DNA of 5,898 bases from Candidatus Alkanophagales archaeon (GCA_003661185.1 QMVQ01000112.1:1-5898), one strand, 5' to 3'; counted from the stretch's first letter, positions 1 to 5,555 are shown. The notes: a model not told the origin generated them from the sequence alone. Numbers and translations: made by a program.

Positions 1-141
1 TTTCGGCAGCAGCTTTAGAATCTCGGCGCTCACGAGCCTGTCGTATAAGACGACGTCGGCATCGTCTAAAATCCTTTTAGCTTTCAAGGTCAGGAATTCG
101 GGGTCCCCAGGACCCGCACCTACGAGATATACTTTCCCCAC
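1..141 (-). CDS. cobA: Uroporphyrinogen-III C-methyltransferase (SUMT), N-terminal part, cut by window edge
   Basis: Only the first 47 codons are visible; the gene continues beyond base 1. SUMT transfers two methyl groups from SAM to C2 and C7 of uroporphyrinogen III, giving precorrin-2, the branch point to siroheme, cobalamin and the MCR cofactor F430. The visible protein opens with [19 protein letters not shown], the glycine-rich SAM-binding signature of tetrapyrrole methylases (residues 3-21), followed by [16 protein letters not shown], the typical SUMT second motif. I chose the GTG start at 141 because the glycine-rich strand begins three residues later and a GGTGA ribosome-binding site lies 4 nt upstream. 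It diverges from the PfkB kinase. An F430 precursor enzyme fits an MCR-containing organism. Other tetrapyrrole methylases (CobI, CobJ, CbiF types) share the first motif, but the DRLVS segment favours SUMT. Confidence 0.88.
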   Translation of the reverse strand, partial: MGKVYLVGAGPGDPEFLTLKAKRILDDADVVLYDRLVSAEILKLLPK

Positions 142-145
142 ACTT

Positions 146-150
146 TCACC
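146..150 (-). promoter_or_regulatory. Ribosome-binding site of cobA
   Basis: GGTGA on the minus strand, 4 nt before the GTG at 141. It decides the start: an ATG just upstream (150-152) is in another frame. The same GGTGAAAG context with a 4-nt gap precedes the radical SAM gene at 4653, which supports it as a genuine site in this genome. Confidence 0.6.
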
Positions 151-160
151 ATACTGTTGC

Positions 161-170
161 TTATTTTAAA
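161..170 (-). promoter_or_regulatory. Candidate TATA box for cobA
   Basis: TTTAAAATAA on the minus strand, centred about 25 bp upstream of the GTG at 141. That spacing would put the transcript start at or next to the start codon, which conflicts with use of the GGTGA site at 146-150. Either the start lies a few bases further upstream than usual or this AT-rich stretch is not the promoter. Confidence 0.3.
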
Positions 171-211
171 GTGTCGTGCGCGTTTCTGAAAGAGCAAAAC
201 CGGGTTTCCCC

Positions 212-220
212 CTATTTATG
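212..220 (+). promoter_or_regulatory. Candidate TATA box for the PfkB kinase (leaderless)
   Basis: CTATTTATG is centred 26 bp upstream of the ATG at 242, the distance expected between an archaeal TATA box and a transcript start. No Shine-Dalgarno sequence precedes the ATG at 242. Together these suggest a leaderless mRNA and support 242 over the earlier in-frame GTG at 176. Confidence 0.4.
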
Positions 221-241
221 GTTCAGAACCTTTGTTATAAT

Positions 242-1210
242 ATGGACGTCATAGGCTTAGGCGCTTTGAACTTTGACGTTTTATACCTCGTTGAGCGGAT
301 AGCGAGGGGGGGCGAGGAAGTGGGCGTTATAGACGTGAAAAGCGCAGCAGGCGGTTCCGCCGCAAACACGACCGTCGGCCTCGCCCGCTTAGGCTTGAGT
401 GTCGGCTTCATCGGCGTCGTCGGCAACGACAGCGAGGGCGAGTTCATCCTCGAAGAGTTCCGCAAGGAGCACGTCGATACGTCTCGCATAAAAGTAGAGG
501 AGGGACATACCGGAAGAGCGATGAGCTTCGTTGACGCCGAAGGAGAGCGTGCGCTTTACATACTGCCCGGCGTCAACGACGCCCTCCACCTCGAAGACCT
601 CGACATCGAATACGTGAACGACGCAAAAATCCTACACACCAGCTCCTTCGTCAGCCGAGAGCAGCTTGAGATGCAGAAAGCGCTGGCGAGGGTTATGAAA
701 GCGAGGCTCAGCTTCAGCCCCGGCATGCTCAGCTTCAAGTTCGGACTTGACGACATCTTGGAGATTGTGGAGCGGAGCGATTTTCTGTTCCTGAGCTTTG
801 AAGAGCTGGAGGCGCTCGTCAAGGGAAGGCTTGACATCAAGCAGGATAGCGGGCAAAGTATTAAAAGCAAGAAGAAGACGCTCGCCGAGGAGGGTGCCGC
901 ATTCCTTGTGGATTTGGGAGCGGACGTGGTGAGTGTGACTCTCGGGAAACTCGGCTGCTACGTCGCCGATGGCGAAGAGCGGCACTTCGTCAAAGCGTAT
1001 CCTGTGGAAAACGTCGTGGACACAACGGGAGCCGGCGATGCCTTCGTCGCTGGTTTTTTATACGGCGTGCTGAGCGGAAGACGCTTGGAAGACTGCGGGC
1101 GGCTCGGAAACATTGCGGCGGCGTTCTGCATCAGAGAATACGGATGCAGAAAGGGACTTCCGAGCAGAGAACAGCTCGAAGATGCGTTTTCGAAATTCGC
1201 CGCCAAATAA
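242..1210 (+). CDS. PfkB/ribokinase-family carbohydrate or nucleoside kinase
   Basis: A 322-residue cytosolic kinase that transfers phosphate from ATP to a hydroxymethyl group of a sugar or nucleoside; the substrate cannot be read from the sequence. The N-terminus MDVIGLGALNFDVLY is the usual first strand. AAGGSAANTTVGLARLG (residues 36-51) is PfkB signature 1. DTTGAGDAFVAGFLYG (260-275) is signature 2, with D266 as catalytic base and the GAG anion hole. The NxxE region that organises Mg2+ reads FLFLSFEELEAL (181-192), with serine where asparagine is usual. A lysine/serine-rich stretch around 198-213 looks like a loop insertion. The frame is open back to GTG 176, but the family alignment begins at residue 1 of the 242 start and a TATA-like element sits 26 bp before it, so I reject the 22-residue extension. 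It stands alone, divergent from cobA and convergent with the phosphatase. Confidence 0.9.
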   Translation: MDVIGLGALNFDVLYLVERIARGGEEVGVIDVKSAAGGSAANTTVGLARLGLSVGFIGVVGNDSEGEFILEEFRKEHVDTSRIKVEEGHTGRAMSFVDAEGERALYILPGVNDALHLEDLDIEYVNDAKILHTSSFVSREQLEMQKALARVMKARLSFSPGMLSFKFGLDDILEIVERSDFLFLSFEELEALVKGRLDIKQDSGQSIKSKKKTLAEEGAAFLVDLGADVVSVTLGKLGCYVADGEERHFVKAYPVENVVDTTGAGDAFVAGFLYGVLSGRRLEDCGRLGNIAAAFCIREYGCRKGLPSREQLEDAFSKFAAK

Positions 1211-1219
1211 CGATGCAGC

Positions 1220-1261
1220 ACGGCGAGCGCCGTTAGCTTAGTCGGCTTTTGCATTGCTTTT
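1220..1261 (+). terminator. Weak hairpin plus T-runs after the kinase
   Basis: Ten bases after the TAA at 1210 lies the inverted repeat ACGGC/GCCGT (1220-1224 and 1229-1233) around a GAGC tetraloop. TTTT runs follow at 1247-1250 and 1258-1261. Archaeal termination depends mainly on U-runs, so this is a plausible but modest terminator. It overlaps the possible small minus-strand ORF. Confidence 0.3.
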
Positions 1262-1351
1262 CATCACGCCCGTCGCCTTGGCAAACTCACGCATGTCAAG
1301 CTTGGCTCGCAATAACTCATAAATCTCTAAATGATGCATCGAGTCATACAC
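1238..1351 (-). CDS. Possible small ORF or gene remnant, 33-37 residues, unknown function
   Basis: I do not recognise this. On the minus strand, a frame open from just after a TGA at 1376-1378 reads VYDSMHHLEIYELLRAKL then DMREFAKATGVMKSNAKAD and stops with TAA at 1238-1240. The composition (amphipathic helix, then a lysine/alanine-rich second helix) looks more like real protein than a shadow frame. Possible starts are GTG 1351 (37 aa) or ATG 1339 (33 aa). A TATA-like ATATAAAG overlapping the phosphatase stop lies about 28 bp before ATG 1339, so a short-leader transcript is conceivable; no Shine-Dalgarno site is visible. It lies 14 bp downstream of the phosphatase on the same strand. It could equally be the C-terminal scrap of a decayed gene, or chance. 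Confidence 0.25.
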   Translation of the reverse strand: MYDSMHHLEIYELLRAKLDMREFAKATGVMKSNAKAD

Positions 1352-1365
1352 ATTGGTGCCATGCT

Positions 1366-2013
1366 TTATATGGCTTCAACGACGACCACGGTGGCGTCGT
1401 CATCGTCCTTGCCATGCTCCTCTAATATTCTTTTTGCGGTACTTTCGAGGCTCGTGAAGTCATATTCCGAGGGTGCAAACCTCGAAATACCGTCAGTGCA
1501 CATTACGAGCACGCTGCCGCTCCTGAACGAGTATTCGAACCTCCGTAGCTTCCTGAGGTTGTAGCCTATTATCCCGCCGAGGGACGTAAGGTGCGAAGTG
1601 CCGCTTTTCGTCTTTATCAGGGCGGTGATGTTACCTACGCCCACGTAGGACAGCCTTTCTTTTTCTTTATTCACGAGGGCGGCGCCGACGACGGCGCCCC
1701 TTGTTCCCATAAGGGACCCGTGGCAGCCACGCACGAACATCTCAAGCTCGATGCCGAGCCTGAAATTCCGCTCTGCGAACTCTAAAACTTTCTGGGCTGC
1801 GACGCTCGCCGCCTCACCATGCCCCAAGCCGTCAGCCACCACAACTAACGCATTTTCATCAAATTCTCTCAAAAAGAAAGCATCCCCGTTTACAGTTTCA
1901 CCTTTTTTTGGACGTGATGCCGCCGCAAATCTCAGCTCCAACATTGTCCCTCTTTTCGGTTTAAACTTTAAATCGCTCCTCCCTGCGCCTGTAGTCGCTA
2001 TGACGCACGTCAC
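1366..2013 (-). CDS. RsbX/SpoIIE-like PP2C-family serine phosphatase
   Basis: A small soluble metal-dependent phosphatase resembling Bacillus RsbX, which removes phosphate from serine residues of partner-switching proteins. Counting from the internal ATG at 1944, the family motifs run in order: VNGDAFF (residues 18-24, metal-binding D21); VVADGLGHGEA (35-45, D38); RGAVVGAALV...LSYVGVGN (82-105), the RsbX core; VMCTDGISRF (147-156, D151); and DDDATVVVV (181-189). All expected metal-binding aspartates are present. No sensor, membrane or signal segment exists. The frame opens with GTG at 2013, overlapping the mmp7 stop as GTGA and giving 215 aa. The ATG at 1944, with GAGGG 3 nt upstream, gives 192 aa, close to RsbX's length of about 200, and may be the true start. 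It is second in an operon with mmp7. The natural substrate is unknown, and no kinase or STAS-domain partner is in the window. Confidence 0.85.
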   Translation of the reverse strand: MTCVIATTGAGRSDLKFKPKRGTMLELRFAAASRPKKGETVNGDAFFLREFDENALVVVADGLGHGEAASVAAQKVLEFAERNFRLGIELEMFVRGCHGSLMGTRGAVVGAALVNKEKERLSYVGVGNITALIKTKSGTSHLTSLGGIIGYNLRKLRRFEYSFRSGSVLVMCTDGISRFAPSEYDFTSLESTAKRILEEHGKDDDDATVVVVEAI

Positions 2014-2924
2014 ACAGTCTGCGCTGGGAGTAATGATTTCGGTAGTAAGTCCACAAGCGTGTAACTTCTGATTTGCGATCTTCTTATGCGGCTTATCTCG
2101 CCGAGCTTGTAGTCGAGGACTCTTACGTTATATACATCTCTCGCATACAAGTCGAAAAGGAGCTTGACCCTAACGCCATTCAGCCTCAGAACTATTGCCC
2201 CCGGCGAAACTGCGTATTTCAAATCTTCTACTTGATTCACGATTTCGTTCTTCACAAAGAAGGGCGGGACTAGCGGCGGGTCTATGCTCAGCTCCTCCTT
2301 CCTCATCTCGACAGCACGCTCGACGGCGTCGGCAACGCTCTTCAAAAGGTCGATTTCCGTCAGCTTTTTAAAGCGGTGCGGGTAGCGTCCGATGCCGCTG
2401 ACGTAAATGCATCCCTCTAAGCCCTCAATCTCGGGAAGCCCCGTAACGACTACGGGCACGTTCAGGTCGGCAAAGTGTTTAATCTTGTCCTCGATGCACC
2501 TTTTGAAGTTGCCCAAGCACACGACTGCGACATCATGCTCCTCAATGAGTGCGCGTTCTTTCTTGCTGAGCTGTGCGATTCTCCTGCCCACGCCCCTTGC
2601 GAGCCCTATCATGTTCGTCTGGGCGCCCCGCCGCCTTAAAAATTCGGCGATATCGCAAAGCGGGTGCGGGAGGTGGTGCCTCGTCACCGTGGGTGCGACG
2701 ACGGCAATCTCGGTTCCGAGAAGCGGTGCCTTCCTTATCGACCCTTGTATTTCCTTGACGCACGCTACGATGTGCTCGTAGTCCTCGACGGGTGCCGCAA
2801 ACGTAATTTGCGCCTCTTGGGCGAAAATACGCTTCGTTATGATGTAGCCGCCGAGGTCCTCAATAAGCTCTAAGAGCTTCCTGTGCTTGTAAGAGCCGCC
2901 CTCGAAAATGTAATTTTCATACAT
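2010..2924 (-). CDS. mmp7: Methanogenesis marker protein 7
   Basis: Mmp7 occurs in organisms with methyl-coenzyme M reductase; as I recall, it belongs with McrC, Mmp3, Mmp17 and component A2 to the ATP-driven complex that activates MCR. At 304 aa the length is typical. Hallmarks are the opening MYENYIFEGGSYKHRKLLEL (residues 1-20), the core TEIAVVAPTVTRHHLPHPLC (71-90) running into DIAEFLRRRGAQTNMIGLAR (91-110), EEHDVAVVCLGNF (128-140), VPVVVTGLPEI (156-166), and near the end GAIVLRLNGVRVKL (242-255). Cysteines at 55, 90, 136, 143 and 172 and the HHLPH cluster (83-87) are candidate cofactor ligands. The start at ATG 2924 is fixed by family similarity. A GGAGG directly touches this ATG, too close for a normal ribosome-binding site, while a BRE/TATA pair sits 24-34 bp upstream, so a leaderless mRNA is likely. 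The stop overlaps the start of the phosphatase frame. Confidence 0.95.
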   Translation of the reverse strand: MYENYIFEGGSYKHRKLLELIEDLGGYIITKRIFAQEAQITFAAPVEDYEHIVACVKEIQGSIRKAPLLGTEIAVVAPTVTRHHLPHPLCDIAEFLRRRGAQTNMIGLARGVGRRIAQLSKKERALIEEHDVAVVCLGNFKRCIEDKIKHFADLNVPVVVTGLPEIEGLEGCIYVSGIGRYPHRFKKLTEIDLLKSVADAVERAVEMRKEELSIDPPLVPPFFVKNEIVNQVEDLKYAVSPGAIVLRLNGVRVKLLFDLYARDVYNVRVLDYKLGEISRIRRSQIRSYTLVDLLPKSLLPAQTV

Positions 2925-2943
2925 CCTCCAAACTTGGACGCCG

Positions 2944-2962
2944 CTTTTAAAGAAGGTTTCGC
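2944..2962 (-). promoter_or_regulatory. BRE + TATA core promoter of the mmp7 operon
   Basis: Minus strand: GCGAAACC (2962-2955), a good match to the purine-rich archaeal BRE, runs straight into T then CTTTAAAAG (2952-2944), a TATA box. The TATA centre is 24 bp upstream of the mmp7 ATG, so transcription should begin at or within a couple of bases of the start codon. It is one of the clearest promoter matches in the window. Confidence 0.6.
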
Positions 2963-2966
2963 TTGG

Positions 2967-2974
2967 GTTAAATC
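2967..2974 (+). promoter_or_regulatory. Candidate TATA box of ksgA
   Basis: GTTAAATC on the plus strand, centred 27-28 bp before the ATG at 2998, consistent with a leaderless ksgA transcript. It lies 5 bp from the BRE of the oppositely directed mmp7 promoter, so the two pre-initiation complexes could interfere. Confidence 0.35.
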
Positions 2975-2997
2975 TGCTTCACCCTCTTATTCGGCGT

Positions 2998-3828
2998 ATG
3001 CTCGAAGAGCTAGGACAAAGGAATTTGGAGAAGTGCATCCAAAGGAATAAAGAAGAAATGAGCAGGCAGGACATGGTAAAGCTTCTGAAGGAGTATGGAA
3101 TCAAGCCTTCGAAGTGGGCGGGGCAGCACTTCCTCATTGACGAGCGGGTTGCGTGGCGTCAGATAGAATACGCAAACGTCTCCAAAAACGACGTGGTTTT
3201 AGAAATAGGCGCCGGGCTTGGGAGCCTTACTGAGAAGCTTGAGAGGGTGGCTGGGAAGGTTTACGCCGTTGAGAGGGACGAGCGGCTCTGCGAGGTTTTG
3301 AGGGAGCGGTGCGAGCGGGCTGAAATTATTCAAGGCGATTTTCTGAAGGTAGAGCTGCCGAGATTCAACAAGGTCGTCGCAAACATCCCTTATAAGCTAT
3401 CTTCGGTAATCACATACAGGCTGCTGACGCTCCGCCCGAAGGTTGCAGTCATCATGTATCAGAAAGAGTTCGCAGAGCGGATGGCAGCAAAACCACGCAC
3501 GAAACAATATGGGCGGCTTTCTGTCTTGGTGCAATTCTTCGCCGACGTTGAGCTTTTGGAAGTCGTGCCTCGCCGCTCGTTCTTCCCGCCGCCGAAAGTG
3601 GACTCGGCAATTGTGAGGATAAAGCAGATGCGTGAGCTGGACGCCGCCGGCAAAGAATTTTTGCAGTTCGTTAGTGTCCTCTTTTCGCAAAGGCGGAAGA
3701 AGCTGAAAAGTAGCATTAGGAAGCTTGGAATCTCAGAGCGCGACTTCGACGGCGAGCGGCGTCCCGAAGAGTTGAGTCCCGAGGAGCTTTGGGAGCTGTT
3801 TCAGAAGGTCAAGCAAGCTAAAGCTTAG
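2998..3828 (+). CDS. ksgA: 16S rRNA dimethyladenosine transferase KsgA/RsmA (Dim1 family)
   Basis: Dimethylates two adjacent adenines in the 3'-terminal hairpin (helix 45) of 16S rRNA during late 30S assembly, using SAM. In the 276-aa reading the motifs are: AGQHFLIDE (residues 41-49); motif I VVLEIGAGLGSLTEKL (66-81), the SAM-binding loop; VYAVERDERL (88-97), the acidic loop; IIQGDF (110-115); catalytic motif IV VVANIPYKLSS (126-136), with NIPY in place of the more common NLPY; FFPPPKVDSAIVRI (195-208); and FSQRRKKLKSS (229-239). The first 25 residues, helical and rich in charge, precede the usual family start. ATG 3073 (MVKLLKEYGIKPSKW...) is a credible alternative giving 251 aa. I kept 2998 because a TATA-like box lies 27-28 bp upstream of it. 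The stop codon TAG lies within the first unit of the tandem repeat. Confidence 0.95.
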   Translation: MLEELGQRNLEKCIQRNKEEMSRQDMVKLLKEYGIKPSKWAGQHFLIDERVAWRQIEYANVSKNDVVLEIGAGLGSLTEKLERVAGKVYAVERDERLCEVLRERCERAEIIQGDFLKVELPRFNKVVANIPYKLSSVITYRLLTLRPKVAVIMYQKEFAERMAAKPRTKQYGRLSVLVQFFADVELLEVVPRRSFFPPPKVDSAIVRIKQMRELDAAGKEFLQFVSVLFSQRRKKLKSSIRKLGISERDFDGERRPEELSPEELWELFQKVKQAKA

Positions 3829-3900
3829 AGCCAAAAACTAAAGCTTAGAGCCAAAAACTAAAGCTTAGAGCCAAAAACTAAAGCTTAGAGCCAAAAACTA
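3821..3900. repeat. Perfect 20-bp tandem repeat, four copies, between convergent gene ends
   Basis: The unit AAGCTTAGAGCCAAAAACTA occurs four times without a mismatch. AAGCTTA continues at 3901-3907, and bases 3901-3920 match the unit at 14 of 20 positions, so a decayed fifth copy reaches into the radical SAM gene. The array fills the whole 69-bp gap. The ksgA stop TAG (3826-3828) is in copy one, and the radical SAM stop (CTA at 3898-3900, read as TAG on the minus strand) is the end of copy four. CTAAAGCTTAG at each unit junction is nearly self-complementary. On the minus strand each unit carries TTTTT, so the radical SAM transcript meets four T5 tracts, a plausible archaeal terminator. There are no spacers, so this is not a CRISPR array. 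Confidence 0.95.
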
Positions 3901-4653
3901 AAGCTTAAAGCTGAGAACCTCTTCTCCGTGCTCCTTTGTCCTTATCTTTACTTTTAGATTTTCAGAGGCTGCCATCTTCGCAAGCTCCAAAATCTCGTCT
4001 CTACTGAAGGCTTTTTCCCGCCTCAGCCGCTCGTCCATCGCAAGTTCAGGGCGTCCCTGCTGGATAACGTATGTGCAGGAGCCGAAAATACTTCTCAGCT
4101 GCGATGCTATTTTCTTAACTTCTGCCTCCGCCACTAAGCCCCTGAAAACAGTCGTCACCGCTTCAAAGTCCGCATTTTCACGCCGCAGAACCTCTAAGGA
4201 CGCACGAACACGGGCGGCGACGCCCTTGACACCCGTTATTCTCTCGTAGCTCCCGTCATCGAGCGGCGCCTTCACGTCTATGAAAACCTTATCCAGCAAT
4301 TTTTCCTTAAGCAGCTTTTCCAGCCTTTCGGGGTAAAACCCGTTAGTCTGAACGGCAACGAGCAAGCCCTCCTCCCTCACGAGTCGAGCAAGCTCGGAAA
4401 CCGCTGCAAACTGCATCAGCGGCTCGCCGCCGGAAAACACAACGGCATCGACAAGAAATTTAGCATCCCGCACGCCTCGCATCAGCTCCTTAAGCGGCAC
4501 GTAGTTCTTGCCCTCTAAAATCTTGTAGTTCTGACAGTAAAGACAGCGCAACGGGCAGCTCCTGAGAAAAATGACGTGCGCCACCTTGCCACGCCAATCC
4601 ACAGTCGAAACGTGGACGACGCCCCCAACGTTCGCCTTAACTTCACCTTTCAT
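3898..4653 (-). CDS. Radical SAM activating enzyme, anaerobic ribonucleotide reductase activase type (NrdG2-like)
   Basis: A 251-aa radical SAM protein. The opening NVGGVVHVSTVDWRGKVAHV (residues 8-27) and IFLRSCPLRCLYCQN (28-42) match the NrdG2 group, with C33, C37 and C40 as the CX3CX2C ligands of the 4Fe-4S cluster that cleaves SAM. FSGGEPLMQ (73-81) is the SAM-binding GGE motif. VQTNG (101-105) and IDVKAP (125-130) follow. The predicted role is to place a glycyl radical on the class III ribonucleotide reductase NrdD; no NrdD or other glycyl-radical enzyme is visible nearby, so another target is possible. The ATG at 4653 overlaps the stop of the upstream ADP-ribosylglycohydrolase as ATGA, with GGTGA 4 nt before it. 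Its last residues KL and the stop are encoded in the repeat region. Confidence 0.88.
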   Translation of the reverse strand: MKGEVKANVGGVVHVSTVDWRGKVAHVIFLRSCPLRCLYCQNYKILEGKNYVPLKELMRGVRDAKFLVDAVVFSGGEPLMQFAAVSELARLVREEGLLVAVQTNGFYPERLEKLLKEKLLDKVFIDVKAPLDDGSYERITGVKGVAARVRASLEVLRRENADFEAVTTVFRGLVAEAEVKKIASQLRSIFGSCTYVIQQGRPELAMDERLRREKAFSRDEILELAKMAASENLKVKIRTKEHGEEVLSFKL

Positions 4654-5555
4654 GCTTTCACCCTGAGAAGTTTCTTCTCCAACAACTTTAGCTTTTTCCC
4701 CTCTTCAATCCTCAAAATCCAGCGCAATGGCAGCCGCTCTCGCTTGTAAAAGGCGCCAGCAATCGCTCCGCAGAGCGCAGCAATGGTATCAGTGTCGCCG
4801 CCGAGGTTCACAGCCGCAATAATCGCCTTTTTCAAATCTTCTGTCTGGTAAAACACGGAAATCGCTGCCGGAACGGACTCGTGCGCATACATACTCACGC
4901 CGACCTCCGCAGGTAGCTTCCAAAGCGGCGTCGCCACCGCTTCCTCCAAAACTTTGTCTACCTTTGGGAAATTGGTTTTCGTGCCGAAGTTTCGTCCACG
5001 CCTCGCACCCTCCAAGCTTGCTTTTAAAATTTTGTCTTTTTCGTGCCGCCTTGCTGTCGAAATCCCTGCTTTCCTTGTCGTAATTGCCGCATGCACCGCA
5101 AATGCGATGGCGCACGCACCGGAAACGGCAACGTCGGCGCCGTGCGTCACGAGCGTCGCCTCCACGACGTTCCTTAATAAATTTTCGGGAGAAGAGCAGA
5201 TGGCAACCGGCACAGCACGCACCGCAGCGCCGTTCGTGGCCCCCGAAGTTGCAACAGCATCTATGTTTTTCTCAAGCCTTTTCAGAGCCTCCGTCGTGCT
5301 CGGACCGATTCTGCGGAGCCTCGCTCTGTTTTCCAGAAGCTTCTGTGCTATTTTTTTGCGGTTGACGCTACGCGCCTCGACCAGCGCCTCGGCGGTCAGC
5401 AGTGCTAAGAGCGTGTCGTCTGTCGTCTCCGCACCGCTCAGGAAATCCGTTATTTTACCATACCTCCTCAAAATTTCTTCCCGCGGCAGACCCTCTATGG
5501 GGGAGCCCAAGACGTCGCCCACCGCGAGTGAGATTAAGCATCTACCCGAGGGCAC
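4650..5555 (-). CDS. ADP-ribosylglycohydrolase family protein (DraG/ARH-like)
   Basis: A 301-aa all-helical hydrolase that typically cleaves ADP-ribose from modified arginine or serine side chains or from O-acetyl-ADP-ribose, using two Mg2+ ions. SLAVGDVLGSPIEG (residues 9-22) is the usual first helix. TTDDTLLALLTAEAL (44-58) supplies metal ligands T45, D46 and D47. TSGATNGAAVRAVPVA (103-118) is the family's NG(A)MR-like segment, and VTHGADVAVSGA (136-147) carries the conserved histidine. VNLGGDTDTIAALCGAIAGA (249-268) supplies D254, D256 and T257. All metal ligands are present, so it should be active. It starts at GTG 5555; no ATG in frame lies nearby, and a TATA box 26 bp upstream indicates a leaderless transcript. 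No ADP-ribosyltransferase is seen in the window. It heads a two-gene operon with the radical SAM activase. Confidence 0.92.
   Translation of the reverse strand: MPSGRCLISLAVGDVLGSPIEGLPREEILRRYGKITDFLSGAETTDDTLLALLTAEALVEARSVNRKKIAQKLLENRARLRRIGPSTTEALKRLEKNIDAVATSGATNGAAVRAVPVAICSSPENLLRNVVEATLVTHGADVAVSGACAIAFAVHAAITTRKAGISTARRHEKDKILKASLEGARRGRNFGTKTNFPKVDKVLEEAVATPLWKLPAEVGVSMYAHESVPAAISVFYQTEDLKKAIIAAVNLGGDTDTIAALCGAIAGAFYKRERLPLRWILRIEEGKKLKLLEKKLLRVKA
4658..4662 (-). promoter_or_regulatory. Ribosome-binding site of the radical SAM gene
   Basis: GGTGA on the minus strand, 4 nt before ATG 4653, located inside the last codons of the ADP-ribosylglycohydrolase gene. It fixes the start and fits translational coupling through the ATGA overlap. 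Confidence 0.6.

Noticed and set aside
176..241. N-terminal extension of the PfkB kinase from GTG 176
   Set aside because: The family fold starts at the residue encoded at 242, the extension has no ribosome-binding site, and the TATA-like element at 212-220 lies inside it.
632..985. A 117-codon open frame on the minus strand within the PfkB kinase
   Set aside because: It is antisense to the kinase core and has no recognisable protein features.
1358..1374. Inverted repeat GCCAT/ATGGC around the phosphatase stop as a terminator
   Set aside because: The stem is only 5 bp and is not followed by a T-run on the minus strand; most of one arm is coding sequence.
2407..2781. A 124-codon open frame on the plus strand within mmp7
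   Set aside because: It is a shadow of mmp7, whose motifs are unambiguous on the other strand.
2925..2929. GGAGG as the mmp7 ribosome-binding site
   Set aside because: There are no bases between it and the ATG, and the predicted transcript starts at about the ATG itself.
3821..3907. CRISPR array
   Set aside because: The repeats are directly adjacent with no spacers, the unit is only 20 bp, and no cas gene is present.
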